44,368 nucleotides of DNA from Streptomyces sp. MS191 (GTDB lineage Bacteria > Actinomycetota > Actinomycetes > Streptomycetales > Streptomycetaceae): contig NZ_RDBI01000057.1 of the NCBI RefSeq assembly GCF_008042125.1, forward strand, positions 114,806 to 159,173, written 5' to 3'. Within the stretch, counting starts at the first letter, position 1; each line of letters begins with the position of its first letter. Under the pieces are notes generated by a model that saw nothing but the letters and a program-made list of their open reading frames with translations, had not been told where the DNA came from and searched no databases. Shown here one piece after another: positions 15,626 through 24,485 of the stretch. Position numbers and translations under genes: made by a program.

Positions 15626-17020
15626 TCAGGCGGGAACGCCAGCCCGGTCCAGGACGGCGGCCATCTCGTCCTCGGGGAGCACCGGGTTGGCACCCGCGCT
15701 GGATGCCAGTTCGGGGACGAGGAGGGCCTCGCGGAGCCGGTGGAACGGGAGGCGTGGGTCGCGGGCCGCCGCCTGACGCGTCCAGACGACGGGGTCGTGG
15801 CTGAGCCGTTCGATCAGCTCCGGCGTGGCGGCCGGATCCCGTACGGCCAGCCGGCGGTAGTTTCCGTCGGGGTGGTTCGCGTAGCGGGTGGCCAGGCCCT
15901 CGCGGGGAAACCGAGGGTGCGTCTCCGCCATCCAGGCGGAGAACGTCCCACCCAGCCGCGCAAACACCCGCATCAGGACCTCCTCCGGAGCGTCGGGGTG
16001 GTGAATGCCCAGGAGGTTCTCCACCACCGGGTCCTCGACGCGTGCGAGCAGGCGCAGCAGGTCAGGCGGCAGATGGGGGCTCCGGGCGGCGGCGCGCTGG
16101 AGCAGCGGGTGAGCGGAGGTCGCGGCCCGGCGCATTACCTCGGGGTCGGCGAGCCCGTCCCGCACCCACCACACGCCGTTGCCCCTGTCGAGGTCCCCGG
16201 CCGCGAAGTCGATGGCCATGCGCCGCGTCTCGTCCAGCTCGGGCCGAAGGGAGACGGCGAGCCGTACGGCCTCGTCGGGGTCCACGGCGAGCCGCTCTAC
16301 GAGGTCCGGGGGCAGCGACGGGTTCTCGGCGAGGGAGGTCAGGTGCGTCCGCTCGGCGACGCACCGCTCGGCGGCGGCACGGTCAAGGAGCCCGCGGCGC
16401 AGCGCCTCGGCGACGGACTCGGGGTCGCGGAGGAGTTCGGCGGTCAGGCGGGCATCCCGCCGGCACTTCTGCAGCTCGGCGGCCCGCCGCACCTCGGGGT
16501 CGGGGTCGGCCAGCAGTGCCAACCGCTCGCCCGCCGACAGACCCTCCCATGCACTCACCGCTTCCCGGCGCGCTGCCGCACGGTGATGAGTGGCCATCGA
16601 TGCCACGAACGATGGCTCCAGATGGGGCGACTCCAGCAGGGCCATGCGTACGGAAGGATCCGGGTCGTCGAGCAGGCGGGCGCACACGGCATCCGGGAGC
16701 GGCGCGACCCTTGCGCGCGGATCGTGCACCTCGGGTCCATATGCGAGAGCTGCCCGCACCTTGGGTGAAGGATCGTCCGCGAGCCGAGCCCGCTGTGCAG
16801 GCTCCGCCCTGGCACTCATGGCGAAATCGATCCGGGCCCCCGGGTTCGGGTGGGCCAGGATCAGCGCGACGGCCGACTCGGGGAGTCCGGCCCGGTGAAG
16901 AACATCACGGGGCGGACGGTCACCGTCTGCCCCGAGGGCGAGCAGGCGCAGCAGCAGCGGCGTCGGCAGCGCCGGATTTCGGGCCACTCCGTCCAGCGCG
17001 GATGCGTGGAACGCAACCAT
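15626..17020 (-). CDS. Leucine-rich-repeat-variant (LRV/HEAT-like) protein
   Basis: This 464-residue soluble protein is built almost entirely of about 24-residue helical repeats. Examples are LPTPLLLRLLALGADGDRPP, PDAVCARLLDDPDPSVRMAL, LPPDLVERLAVDPDEAVRLA and TPELIERLSHDPVVWTRQAA. The recurring LL-DPDP-VR and LAxxPxLPPxLxxRL patterns are typical of LRV domains, a right-handed superhelix used for protein binding. The ATG at 17020 has an AGGGGA site and begins MVAFHASALDGVARNPALP. No catalytic motif or partner gene is seen. It is intact between decayed neighbours. Confidence 0.75.
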   Translation of the reverse strand: MVAFHASALDGVARNPALPTPLLLRLLALGADGDRPPRDVLHRAGLPESAVALILAHPNPGARIDFAMSARAEPAQRARLADDPSPKVRAALAYGPEVHDPRARVAPLPDAVCARLLDDPDPSVRMALLESPHLEPSFVASMATHHRAAARREAVSAWEGLSAGERLALLADPDPEVRRAAELQKCRRDARLTAELLRDPESVAEALRRGLLDRAAAERCVAERTHLTSLAENPSLPPDLVERLAVDPDEAVRLAVSLRPELDETRRMAIDFAAGDLDRGNGVWWVRDGLADPEVMRRAATSAHPLLQRAAARSPHLPPDLLRLLARVEDPVVENLLGIHHPDAPEEVLMRVFARLGGTFSAWMAETHPRFPREGLATRYANHPDGNYRRLAVRDPAATPELIERLSHDPVVWTRQAAARDPRLPFHRLREALLVPELASSAGANPVLPEDEMAAVLDRAGVPA

Positions 17021-17574
17021 GATTCCCCTACCCCCTGTGTCTTCCCCGATAGGTCCGCGCCCATGATCTCCTATGCCATGCACGACATCTGTCGACCACC
17101 GTTGCACCGATCCTTGAGGCTTTGACCAGCACAGATACCTACCGAAAGGAGGACCACTAGGTCACCAGCCCAACAGAAAGGCGGAGTTGCTCCTGCGAGT
17201 GCAGGCCGTGAGGCTGGAAGCCGGGGAGAGGACGCGGGCCCCGCGACGGGGAGTACCGCGTCAGACGGGCGGTGCGCTCCAGCAGGCCACGGTCGACGGC
17301 GACATCGGCAGCGTCCCGGGGATGTCAAGCTCGACGCTGTCCTCGGGGACTCCGAGCAGGCAGGGCGCTCGCGTCCACCCCAACGGCCCGCCCGTGGGAC
17401 TTCCTCGCAGGCGCGGGGAGCCGCTCCTCCCTTCGCGAGTTCGTCGGCTCAATCCGCAGGCCATCCGGGGCGAGGAGGCAGGCGACTCTACCGGTCGCCA
17501 GCGGCGTCAACACGTGGACCAGCTGCTCGCCATCAGGGCGGGCTTCCGTTCTACCGGAAGCCGATGCTCGGTGT
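17021..17574. other. Intergenic stretch without a recognisable gene
   Basis: About 550 bases. An AGGAGG box at 17144-17149 has no start codon at suitable spacing. Readable frames on either strand give low-complexity Arg/Pro-rich products. Possibly decayed coding DNA. Confidence 0.4.
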
Positions 17575-18254
17575 TCATGTGAGAACCACAAGGTAGCCCG
17601 GCTGAACGCCATCGATGGTCTTGATTGCAGTGCCAGCAGTGATCCAGATGCTGCTGGGGTTCGAGGCTGCCGGTATCTGAAAGACCGCGTGCACCGGTCC
17701 CCGACTGCCCGGATTGAGACCGAAGGATGGCCCCGTCTGGCCCCTGCTGTTCCAGTACTGGGCGTAGTTTGTTGCGTAGTCTGCGTCCTTCTGAGACATC
17801 GTGTAGCGGGTGTCCGCGACGTTCAGACTCACCCGACTGTCGGCACCCCAAGAGGCCATGCTCTTACCTACGTTGAGTGCGTCCATAGTGAGAACGCAGA
17901 ACTGCTTGCCGGGCTCCGGGGCAGGCCTTGCCGTCGGTGCGCCGACCGAGTCGGCAGCGTATGCCATGACCGCCCGGTCAAGGGGCTTGCCGCAGACGAC
18001 GCTGCGTACGGTGAACTGCCACTTGTGAGGATCGTCAACAGTATCCGAGGCAAGGACCGTCACCTCGAAGGGCTGACCAGGTTCCACTGTCCCAAGTACC
18101 GCCCCCCCGGAGGCACACCTGCCACGGCCTCCGCCTGGGACGAAGGAACCGAGCTCGGGTACCCAACGTCGTCAGAGCCATCTGAGCAGGACACCAAGGC
18201 AACAAGGAAGGCACTCACCACCACAACGCGGCACGAGATCCGGCGCTCCATCAT
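17575..18254 (-). pseudogene. Lipoprotein with DUF4352-like domain, frameshift in a G7 tract
   Basis: The ATG at 18254 gives MMERRISCRVVVVSAFLVAL then VSCSDGSDD, a lipoprotein signal with lipobox LVSC. It continues through PSSQAEAVAGVPPGG. At a run of seven G (plus-strand C run 18102-18108) the frame must change to continue as VLGTVEPGQPFEVTVLASDT, DPHKWQFTVRSVVCGKPLD, FCVLTMDALNVGKSM and DGVQPGYLVVLT. The second part is an immunoglobulin-like beta domain of the DUF4352 type. One more G, or two fewer, restores a single surface lipoprotein of about 226 residues. It may be a sequencing error, decay or a length-variable tract. Confidence 0.65.
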
Positions 18255-18649
18255 GAAGCCATGCTGAGGGGCCTCGTCCCCATTCGCACGCTGAACATCC
18301 GGCGCCCTCGCCTCCGCGTTCGCCACCGACACAGCAGCCTGGCCGCCCGCGACCGAGGCGACGGAACAATCGCCCAAACCTGCGGATCACGGCCGTCCGC
18401 TGAGGCCGAGCATCTTCTTGCCGCAGGGCATTGAAGGTCGATGCCCAGCCGGTCCAGCCGACGTGAACCTGGGCGATCTGGAAGGGCAGCGGCATTGGAC
18501 ATTCCCTCTGGTGCGGGGAGCAGACCAACGGCTCCCCCGCCGTGGCTGTGTTGGTGTGGCTGGCAGCGAATGTCGGTGGCTATTGGCATCATCCGCTGCC
18601 TGACAGACGTGGAAAGGTCGGCGAGAAGTGAGAGCGGTCCGCTCTCATC
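18255..18649. other. Intergenic stretch without a recognisable gene
   Basis: About 395 bases. The minus strand has a readable bit (QIAQVHVGWTGWASTFNALR) without start or family. Nothing else noted. Confidence 0.35.
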
Positions 18650-19210
18650 TCAGGGGCCAACAGCGCGGACGTGGTCTGCTGAAAGATGCAGTTCGTACGG
18701 ACAGCAGCAGTCCGAGCTGAGCGTGGCGACGAGGGTTCCGCAGGCACACAGCTGGTTCATTCCGCCGGTCGGGGTCGCTCCGCAGCAAGCGGAGGACACG
18801 TGGTGATACTCCAGGCCGTGAGCGTCGTCCGGGTTGATGACGATGTTGCCTCGCGGGCCCTGTGACACGAGCCATTGCCCGTGCTCGTTACCTATCGTCC
18901 CGTAGCGCGGCATTGCCTGTGCAGAAACCTTTGAGGCCACCAGGGGGGCACCGTATGGCTCTGTCTCGATGGCGTAGCAGCCTGCCGGCACAGTCGGCGG
19001 CGACGGACCAGGCTCCTCGGCGTCCCACCACGCGTAGTACGGCGCTTCGGGAACTGCGGGCAGTCGAGTGAGGGGGCCCGTCAGAGGGACTTCACATGTC
19101 ACGCAAACGAAGACCACTGCTTCGGCTTCTGTGGTGCCCTCGGCAGCGGAGGCACCACGTTTGGGCGCCGCCTTGCCGGTGCCCTGACCCGGGTCTCGTC
19201 GGTCGTACAT
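18650..19210 (-). CDS. Cysteine-rich hypothetical protein
   Basis: From the ATG at 19210 the 186-residue product begins MYDRRDPGQGTGKAAPKRGA. It has VVFVCVTCEVPLTGPLTRLP near the N-terminus and SACCGATPTGGMNQLCACGT and SSDCCCPYELHLSADHVRAV near the C-terminus. The CxxC and CC-x-CxC arrangement suggests zinc binding. The architecture resembles a family of streptomycete hypothetical proteins with the same PLTGPLTRL block. It is probably cytoplasmic. Its function is unknown and it has no obvious operon partner. Confidence 0.6.
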   Translation of the reverse strand: MYDRRDPGQGTGKAAPKRGASAAEGTTEAEAVVFVCVTCEVPLTGPLTRLPAVPEAPYYAWWDAEEPGPSPPTVPAGCYAIETEPYGAPLVASKVSAQAMPRYGTIGNEHGQWLVSQGPRGNIVINPDDAHGLEYHHVSSACCGATPTGGMNQLCACGTLVATLSSDCCCPYELHLSADHVRAVGP

Positions 19211-19408
19211 GCGCTGACCGTACGCGGCGTGCTGCCTGGCTTTGCAGCCACCCCCAGGGCACCACACGACAGTAACCCCGCGTCAAGCGACCAAGTGCTG
19301 CTGAAACACGTCAACACAGCCTTCCGCGCACATGGAGTGCTCTCACACCCGGGCAACACACGCTCTCGCTACACACCGACAAAGCCACCCGCCGCGTCGC
19401 CGGCTTCG

Positions 19409-19558
19409 GGACCACCCCCGCGGGCGCAGGGAGCAGCGGGCGGCGACCGCGGCGCAGGAAGCGCGCGGGGGACCACCCCCGCGGGTGCGGGGAGCAGGTC
19501 CCGGTGATGGGCGCGATCCACGGCATCCTCGGACCACCCCCGCGGGTGCGGGGAGCAG
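19409..19558 (-). CRISPR. Orphan type I-E-like CRISPR array, three repeats and two spacers
   Basis: Three 28-base repeats lie at 19409-19436, 19470-19497 and 19531-19558, with an exact 61-base period and two 33-base intervals. The repeat core is CCCCGCGGGTGCGGGG-like and ends GGAGCAG on the plus strand, the usual streptomycete I-E type. Comparison with I-E repeats places transcription on the minus strand. The repeat at 19409 differs at two positions from the others, as expected for the trailer end, so the leader would lie to the right of 19558. No cas gene is in the window. Confidence 0.85.
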
Positions 19559-19789
19559 ACTGCGTGACCTGCGACATTACCGAAGCAGAACCTGGCTACG
19601 CGCCACTTGTAGAGAAACAGACATGTAGGTGATAAGCGATACTCTATTCCAAAAGTGGATCCGAAATTTGCTCCGCGCTACTGACGTTTAATGTGTGATG
19701 TCGGTCAGTCACGTGTGGCCAGTTCTGGTCCCAGCTGCGACTCGGTCTGTGACTACGCCGTCTACGTCGAACCCAAAGCTTCTGACGGG
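19559..19789. promoter_or_regulatory. Leader side of the CRISPR array
   Basis: This stretch is noticeably more AT-rich than its surroundings (for example TGATAAGCGATACTCTATTC at 19630-19649). It lies on the expected leader side of the array. I cannot identify a promoter with certainty. No coding signal was seen. Confidence 0.35.
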
Positions 19790-20359
19790 TCAGCATCCTC
19801 GCTCGTAGATCGCCCGCAGCCACGGTTCCCTGACGGCGGGAATCCGCGCGAGCGTGTACCGGAACGCCTCCCCGGAGGGCTGGAACGGGTACCACGCGTG
19901 CGGCGGCAGCGGGTCGTCCCGCTCCACGCCTGCCGGCAGCCCGCCGACCACAGGCAGCCGGGTCCGGCGCGGCGGGAAGGCCAACTCGGCCCAGAGCGCG
20001 GCATCCACAGGTACCGGCATCGCCCCGGTGCGCGGCTGCCACACCTCTCCGGTCTGCGGATGGACCGGCACCAGCACAAGGTCCGCGGTCGGCTCGCCGA
20101 ACCCCGGTCCCGCCAGGTCCAGCCGCTTCGCGCCTTCCCCGGCGGGCAGCAGAGCGCCGAGTGCCCGCCCGAGGAGCTCAGCGACCGGCCCGGGTGCCAC
20201 CTCGACCGGGGCGCCCCTGGCGGCCACCACCACATGGGCGAGAGCCACACCGGCCGGGATGTCCCGGTACTCACTCAGCCGGGGCCACAACGCGCCAGTG
20301 GCCAGCAGCTCCGCCCAGCCCATGACAGGCCGCTCCGGCGGACCGGGCAGCCGCACCAC
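19790..20359 (-). CDS. Hypothetical protein
   Basis: This 189-residue product (GTG start) reads VRLPGPPERPVMGWAELLAT, EYRDIPAGVALAHVVVAARG, GAKRLDLAGPGFGEPTADLV and LPVVGGLPAGVERDDPLPPH, ending EPWLRAIYERGC. It is soluble and Pro/Gly rich with no motif I recognise. An alternative start at MGWAELLATG is possible. It lies between the CRISPR leader and a lone IS end. Confidence 0.5.
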   Translation of the reverse strand: MVRLPGPPERPVMGWAELLATGALWPRLSEYRDIPAGVALAHVVVAARGAPVEVAPGPVAELLGRALGALLPAGEGAKRLDLAGPGFGEPTADLVLVPVHPQTGEVWQPRTGAMPVPVDAALWAELAFPPRRTRLPVVGGLPAGVERDDPLPPHAWYPFQPSGEAFRYTLARIPAVREPWLRAIYERGC

Positions 20360-20414
20360 ACGCAGCCTACGCCGACCACTCTGACTACCCCCGACACAGC
20401 TGAGACGGAGATCG

Positions 20415-20434
20415 TTTTACGGGACAGCCGTTAG
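20415..20434. repeat. Lone IS-end-like sequence
   Basis: TTTTACGGGACAGCCGTTAG closely resembles the right end of the IS5-like element (TTTGCGGGACAGCCCTTAG at 3166-3184). No matching partner end or transposase was found nearby, so it is probably a relic of a related insertion. Confidence 0.5.
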
Positions 20435-20480
20435 GCATGAGCCGCCCCCAGCGCGGTTCGAGAACCCATCCCCCGCATGC

Positions 20481-20530
20481 GCGGCCGCCTCAGCTGCTGA
20501 GCAGCTGCGGCCGCCTCAGCTGCTGAGCAG
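20481..20530 (-). repeat. 26-bp tandem duplication over the monooxygenase stop
   Basis: A 24-base unit (GCGGCCGCCTCAGCTGCTGA plus GCAG) occurs at 20481-20504 and 20507-20530. The second copy contains the last codons (LLSS) and stop of the adjacent monooxygenase gene; the first lies beyond the stop. Confidence 0.8.
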
Positions 20531-21835
20531 CACGCGCGCGGCCCGGGCCAGGAAGCGGAGGTCCGTCAGTGCCTTCGGCGGGAGCTCCATGTTGACGACG
20601 CCCATGTATCGGGTGTTCACGGCGGAGTCGAGCACGGACGCCTTGGTGAGCTTGTCGGCAACCCACTTCTGTACACGGTAGCCGCGGGGGTAGGGGCCGG
20701 TGACGTGGGGCTGCGCGAGGTCGGCGGCAGTGGAGAGCTGCCACGCTCCGTCCACGACGGCTTCGACGAGGCGGAAGTAGTCCCAGGCCGGATCGCGCAG
20801 GTCAGGGTTGGTGCGGAGGTAGGCGCCGAGGGCGTTGGCCGCCAGGGCCGCCAGCGTCAGGCCCTGCCCGTAGATCGGATTGACGCTGGCCAGAGCGTCT
20901 CCCACGACAACGAGGCCGCCGGGGAACCGGTTCAGGCGGGAGTGCACCCGGCGGCGACTTTCGACGAAGCGGTACGTCTTGACGTCCCCGATCATCTCGC
21001 AGACGTCCGCAACCGTCCGGATCGGATCGACGCAGCGGCGCATCCGGCGGAGGAACTCCTCTGGGTCGGGGCCGGGCCGGTAGTCGGCGTACCCGGCCAG
21101 GACAACCGACCAGCGGTCTCCTTCCACCGCAACCAGAGCGCCTGGTTCCGTCACCTTGGGCTGGTAGTCGCTCGCGGGCCCCGGGCTGGAGTGAGCGACG
21201 ACTGTGCTGCCCAGCTCATCCTTGCGGCGGAAGGAGGCGGTGGCGTATCCGAGGTCGATCCTCATGCTGTCCACGGGCGCCTTGTCCCAGCCGTCCCGGG
21301 CAAGCCAGTCCTCCAGAGGGCTGTTCCGACCCATCGCGTCGACCACGATCTCGGCGTCGAACGTCTCCCCGATCCCGTCGCCGCTCTCGGGCGCCGCAGT
21401 CGCCACGCCCACCACACGGCCCTCGCGGAACACGAGGCCGGTGGCCTGCGCCTGGCTGAACCGCACGTTCTCCAGAGCGGCGACACGGCGCCGCAGGTGA
21501 CTTTCCAGGAACGGCCGGGTGGCGCCGAGCATGCGTGCACCCACAGCCGGGGCCTTGCGGCGTCCGTCCAGGTAGAACTGCACCTCATCGCCCTGACCGA
21601 GGAGGGCACCACCCTTCACCAGCTCCTCGGTGATCCCGGGGAACCACCTCTCCAGCTGCGTGTGGCCCATGGCCAGCAGGGCGTGGAGCTGGTGCCGCTG
21701 CGGAGTGCGTCGGCCGAACCCGTCCTCCGCTATGACGTCGGGCTCCACCACCACGACGTCCTCGGCGTAGTCGCTCATCACACGGGCAGCGAAGAGCCCT
21801 CCGTAGCTTCCGCCCATGACGATGGCCCGCTTCAC
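20516..21835 (-). CDS. FAD-dependent monooxygenase
   Basis: This 439-residue flavoprotein begins VKRAIVMGGSYGGLFAARVM, a Rossmann-type FAD loop, followed by VVVVEPD. Further blocks are RRTPQRHQLHALLAMGHTQL, RPFLESHLRRRVAALENVRF, EIVVDAMGRNSPLEDWLARD and GGLVVVGDALASVNPIYGQG, the last being the GD-x-x-x-x-x-NP-x-x-GQG motif that binds FAD ribityl. These place it in the group A (PHBH-like) hydroxylases or halogenase-like oxidoreductases. It would use NAD(P)H and oxygen on an unknown, probably aromatic, substrate. The GTG at 21835 is preceded by a G-rich site; 21847 is an alternative. No partner biosynthetic gene is adjacent. Confidence 0.85.
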   Translation of the reverse strand: MKRAIVMGGSYGGLFAARVMSDYAEDVVVVEPDVIAEDGFGRRTPQRHQLHALLAMGHTQLERWFPGITEELVKGGALLGQGDEVQFYLDGRRKAPAVGARMLGATRPFLESHLRRRVAALENVRFSQAQATGLVFREGRVVGVATAAPESGDGIGETFDAEIVVDAMGRNSPLEDWLARDGWDKAPVDSMRIDLGYATASFRRKDELGSTVVAHSSPGPASDYQPKVTEPGALVAVEGDRWSVVLAGYADYRPGPDPEEFLRRMRRCVDPIRTVADVCEMIGDVKTYRFVESRRRVHSRLNRFPGGLVVVGDALASVNPIYGQGLTLAALAANALGAYLRTNPDLRDPAWDYFRLVEAVVDGAWQLSTAADLAQPHVTGPYPRGYRVQKWVADKLTKASVLDSAVNTRYMGVVNMELPPKALTDLRFLARAARVLLSS

Positions 21836-22175
21836 ATGACCCCCCACCTCAGCGCAACGGCTGAGTCTCGAAAGCTGGTTGATGACGCCGTGCCCGTCAT
21901 CGGCCGATCAAGACGTTACCGCGCGCCCTTCATGAACCCCTGGGAGTCAGCGCCATGGGCCCGTAGCTCTCGCCGTGCCGGGACGACCCGCGGATGGTTC
22001 AGGCCGTGCGCCTCCCCTTGCATCGCACGGGCGCCCGGAGCACGAGAAGCCCGCTCGAGTGCCTCCCGTTGTCGGCTTACAGGCGGATGCACAGCTGAGG
22101 TCCGGGCACGCCGGCAGGCGACCGGGCTTCGAACTCCTCCGCCAGCGCGTCCTGCTGTGCTCCTGAGCTTTCCGT

Positions 22176-22498
22176 TCAGCCTTCGGCGTCCGGCGAAGGT
22201 GGTTCGTTCTCGGCGGCCAGGGTGACTTGGGCGGTCCAAGACCACGGCTCCTGCGGCGGATCCAGCGCACCTCGACGTCGGCGTCGTGGAAGTCGCGCGC
22301 GAGTTCGGTCACCAGCACCGCCGCAGCGGCCCGCGCGTCTTGCGGGGCGGTGTTGATCGGCACATCCAGCCGTCCGTAGAGATTTCCGCTTTCGGTGAGA
22401 ACGCTGGTACGCCAGCCCTCCGGCGTGGCAGACAGGAAGATCCCCTTCGGAACGCCCAAGGTCGGCCGCTTCTTCTTCCCCTTCTTGCGCCTCACCAT
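22176..22498 (-). pseudogene. Small hypothetical gene, frameshifted
   Basis: The ATG at 22498 gives MVRRKKGKKKRPTLGVPKGI, SATPEGWRTSVLTESGNLYG and VLVTELARDFHDADVEVRW. Near 22260 one missing G shifts the frame. The other frame continues DPPQEPWSWTAQVTLAAENE then PPSPDAEG and a stop. Together they make about 107 residues with a basic N-terminus. No family is recognised. Confidence 0.5.
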
Positions 22499-22749
22499 GC
22501 CGCCTATCCAACACCGTCGAGTTCATGGTGACGAGTCTGGTGGAGAATCAACCGCCGCAGCACGGTTCGGTGCCTGCCTTGCGCGGCAAGCTGAAGTCCT
22601 TCAGGACAGATCGTCGATGAGCCCGAAGCCCACCGGGCACTCCTCCAGGACTCACGGCGAGCGGGGTTGGTCTCGGCCGCTGTCATCTCCCCGAGAAGGG
22701 ATCAGCTCCTGCTGCTGACCACTCGGCAGCATGCTGACCACGTGGGCGA
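22499..22749. other. No recognisable gene
   Basis: About 250 bases between the frameshifted small gene and the IS481 remnant; frames are short and lack motifs. Probably decayed insertion sequence. Confidence 0.35.
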
Positions 22750-22880
22750 CCCGACCTTGCCGTTGAGGTGCGGCGACGCCGGCTTGATGTAGGCGTGGGC
22801 GGTGCCCTTGCCGAGTCCGTCGCGCCGAAGGGCTGACCGGAACTCCGCCACCGGGGCATGGCAGATCTCAGGAGTGGTGG
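22750..22880 (-). pseudogene. IS481-family transposase fragment
   Basis: The minus strand reads FRSALRRDGLGKGTAHAYIK then PASPHLNGKV, which is the third catalytic region of IS481-family integrase-core transposases (YIKPxTPxLNGKVERSH). It stops matching just before the catalytic Glu. Both flanks are unrelated. A dead remnant. Confidence 0.65.
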
Positions 22881-23557
22881 AGACCCCGAGTGTCAACAAC
22901 GTCTGGCAGTTCCCTGTCGCGTCGATCGCCCTCCCCCTGCATTCCACGCACCTGCCGGACCGTACGGCGACGAACAGGTGCCGGTACACCGTCAGCCGAC
23001 GTCGAGGAATAGCGCAGAGCGTCGCGTTCCCCGCCAACGCGTGCTCCACAGCCGCACCACCCGACTCTCGGCATGCGGCGAAACGTCGGAGCAAGCCCGA
23101 TCCTGAGACACCACGAACCGATGCGGTGACCTACCCGCAGCATGACACCACCCTCTCGCTCGGCACCGACCGTGATGCGCAGTACCGGCTACTCGTCGGA
23201 ACGGCGACACGGGCGACCCGGCCCGTCCAGGGCCAGGGCTCCAGGGGGGCATCCCGGAACACCCGCGACGAAGGTACCGCCCTTGATCAGCACACTGTGG
23301 CTCCCCCGTCGCCCGCAGGGCAACGCCGATCGGCACGTGTTCGGTGCCGAATCCGACGGCGCCGGGAGCGGAACGTACTCCAGCGTCCCGCGGACGAGGA
23401 ACCGCGAGGGGCGCGCAGGGCCGGCGAGGGCGGGGTCAGCGTCGCGGCGCGGGCGGCCGGACGCACGTCCTCCTCGTGTCACACCTGCTCAGGCAGGGGT
23501 CCCTCCGCACGGCTGTCGTCGCGGCGCCGAGCGTGGCGCCAACGGAACATCATCGAC
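22881..23557. other. Stretch without a recognisable gene
   Basis: About 680 bases. Several overlapping frames exist on both strands, but none has a ribosome site plus family-like product. One minus-strand frame includes RGSHSVLIKGGTFVAGVPG without any match I know. Probably decayed DNA. Confidence 0.35.
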
Positions 23558-23977
23558 TCACTGCAGTCGACTCGCTCCCCGGTGCCATCCCGCGGCGTCC
23601 GAAGCATCCACTCGGCCCGAAACATCCGAGGCCGCCCGAACAGCGCCGGCCGGGACGGTGGCGGGGTCACACGTCCACAGCCCCACAACGTAGTTGCCGC
23701 TCGTCCCGTAGCCGGAGAAGGTCGCCCAGCCGCCGGGCTCGATGACGCGGCAAGGCGCCCACTGGCCGTTCACATAACCGACCGTGACGGAGACGGTATC
23801 GCCGCAGCCGTTGTGGACGTCCGTGTAGCGCCAGCTCTGGAAGTACTCCACGCACTCCGGAGCAGGCGATCCGGAGTCCGCCGCAGCAGACGGAGCGGTG
23901 GTGACGGTCAAGAGACCTGCCGCGGCCATGGCGGCAAGAGCGACGGGGCGCGACACGCGAGTCATGTGGTTTGCCAT
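23558..23977 (-). CDS. Secreted alpha-amylase inhibitor (tendamistat-like)
   Basis: The product starts MANHMTRVSRPVALAAMAAA with a Sec signal ending near APSAAA. The mature part has PECVEYFQSWRYTDVHNGCG, DTVSVTVGYVNGQWAPCRVI and FSGYGTSGNYVVGLWTC. Four Cys in two pairs and the WRY triad in SWRY match tendamistat/HAIM-type inhibitors, small beta proteins that block animal alpha-amylases with that exposed triad. Known members end soon after the last Cys. This one continues about 39 more residues (DPATVPAGAVRAASDVSGR onward), perhaps after loss of the original stop. It acts outside the cell. Confidence 0.8.
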   Translation of the reverse strand: MANHMTRVSRPVALAAMAAAGLLTVTTAPSAAADSGSPAPECVEYFQSWRYTDVHNGCGDTVSVTVGYVNGQWAPCRVIEPGGWATFSGYGTSGNYVVGLWTCDPATVPAGAVRAASDVSGRVDASDAAGWHRGASRLQ

Positions 23978-24139
23978 GCCGCGAATCCTCTGGCCGCCGG
24001 GCCCACTCCTGCAAGTTTCTGCAAGTATTTTCAGCCATGTCCCCGCCGGGTGCACCAATGCACTGTTCAGCTACTCATTTGACGATTGAAAGAAGTTTCA
24101 CAGCCCTACCTTCCATAGCCGCGACCGCACGTCCGGCGC

Positions 24140-24434
24140 CTACCCCAGGCCCCACCCCTCCGAGGCATCCGCGCAGCGCAAGGGACCCCAAACCCTGCCG
24201 TCGCACGAGAGGACCCCGATGCGGCGGACAACGTCGAGGTCGAGGTGCGGACGGGACGGATCTCGCAGGAACTCCCTGTCCCGCAGAGTGAACTCCTCCG
24301 TCGCAGCCTGGGTGAGTGCGTACAAGCTCTCCGGATCCGACGGCCGCTCGGCCTCGACGCGTTCGCAGAGCCGCAGCAGGATCGCTTCCCCCCTGGGCGA
24401 CCACGTGATCAGGGAAGTACGGGTCGTCATACAT
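24140..24434 (-). pseudogene. DUF5713-like gene, frameshifted and diverged
   Basis: The first frame gives MYDDPYFPDHVVAQG. After one extra G in a G6 run (near 24394) the reading continues in another frame as EAILLRLCERVEAERPSDPE and LYALTQAATEEF. Both parts match the start and middle of DUF5713 proteins (PDHVV-x-KG-x-AILLRLCE, YALT-x-ATEEFN). Downstream of TEEF the usual conserved end (ETVARE, AYGF, RDW) is not found. A decayed copy. Confidence 0.6.
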
Positions 24435-24485
24435 CGGCCGAAGAAGCGAAAGCCTGCAGGATCGGACGGGCGGTCCGAGCCGGAA

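Noticed and set aside
19311..19577. Minus-strand frame containing repeated PRTRGGGP-like units
   Set aside because: The units are translations of the CRISPR repeats.
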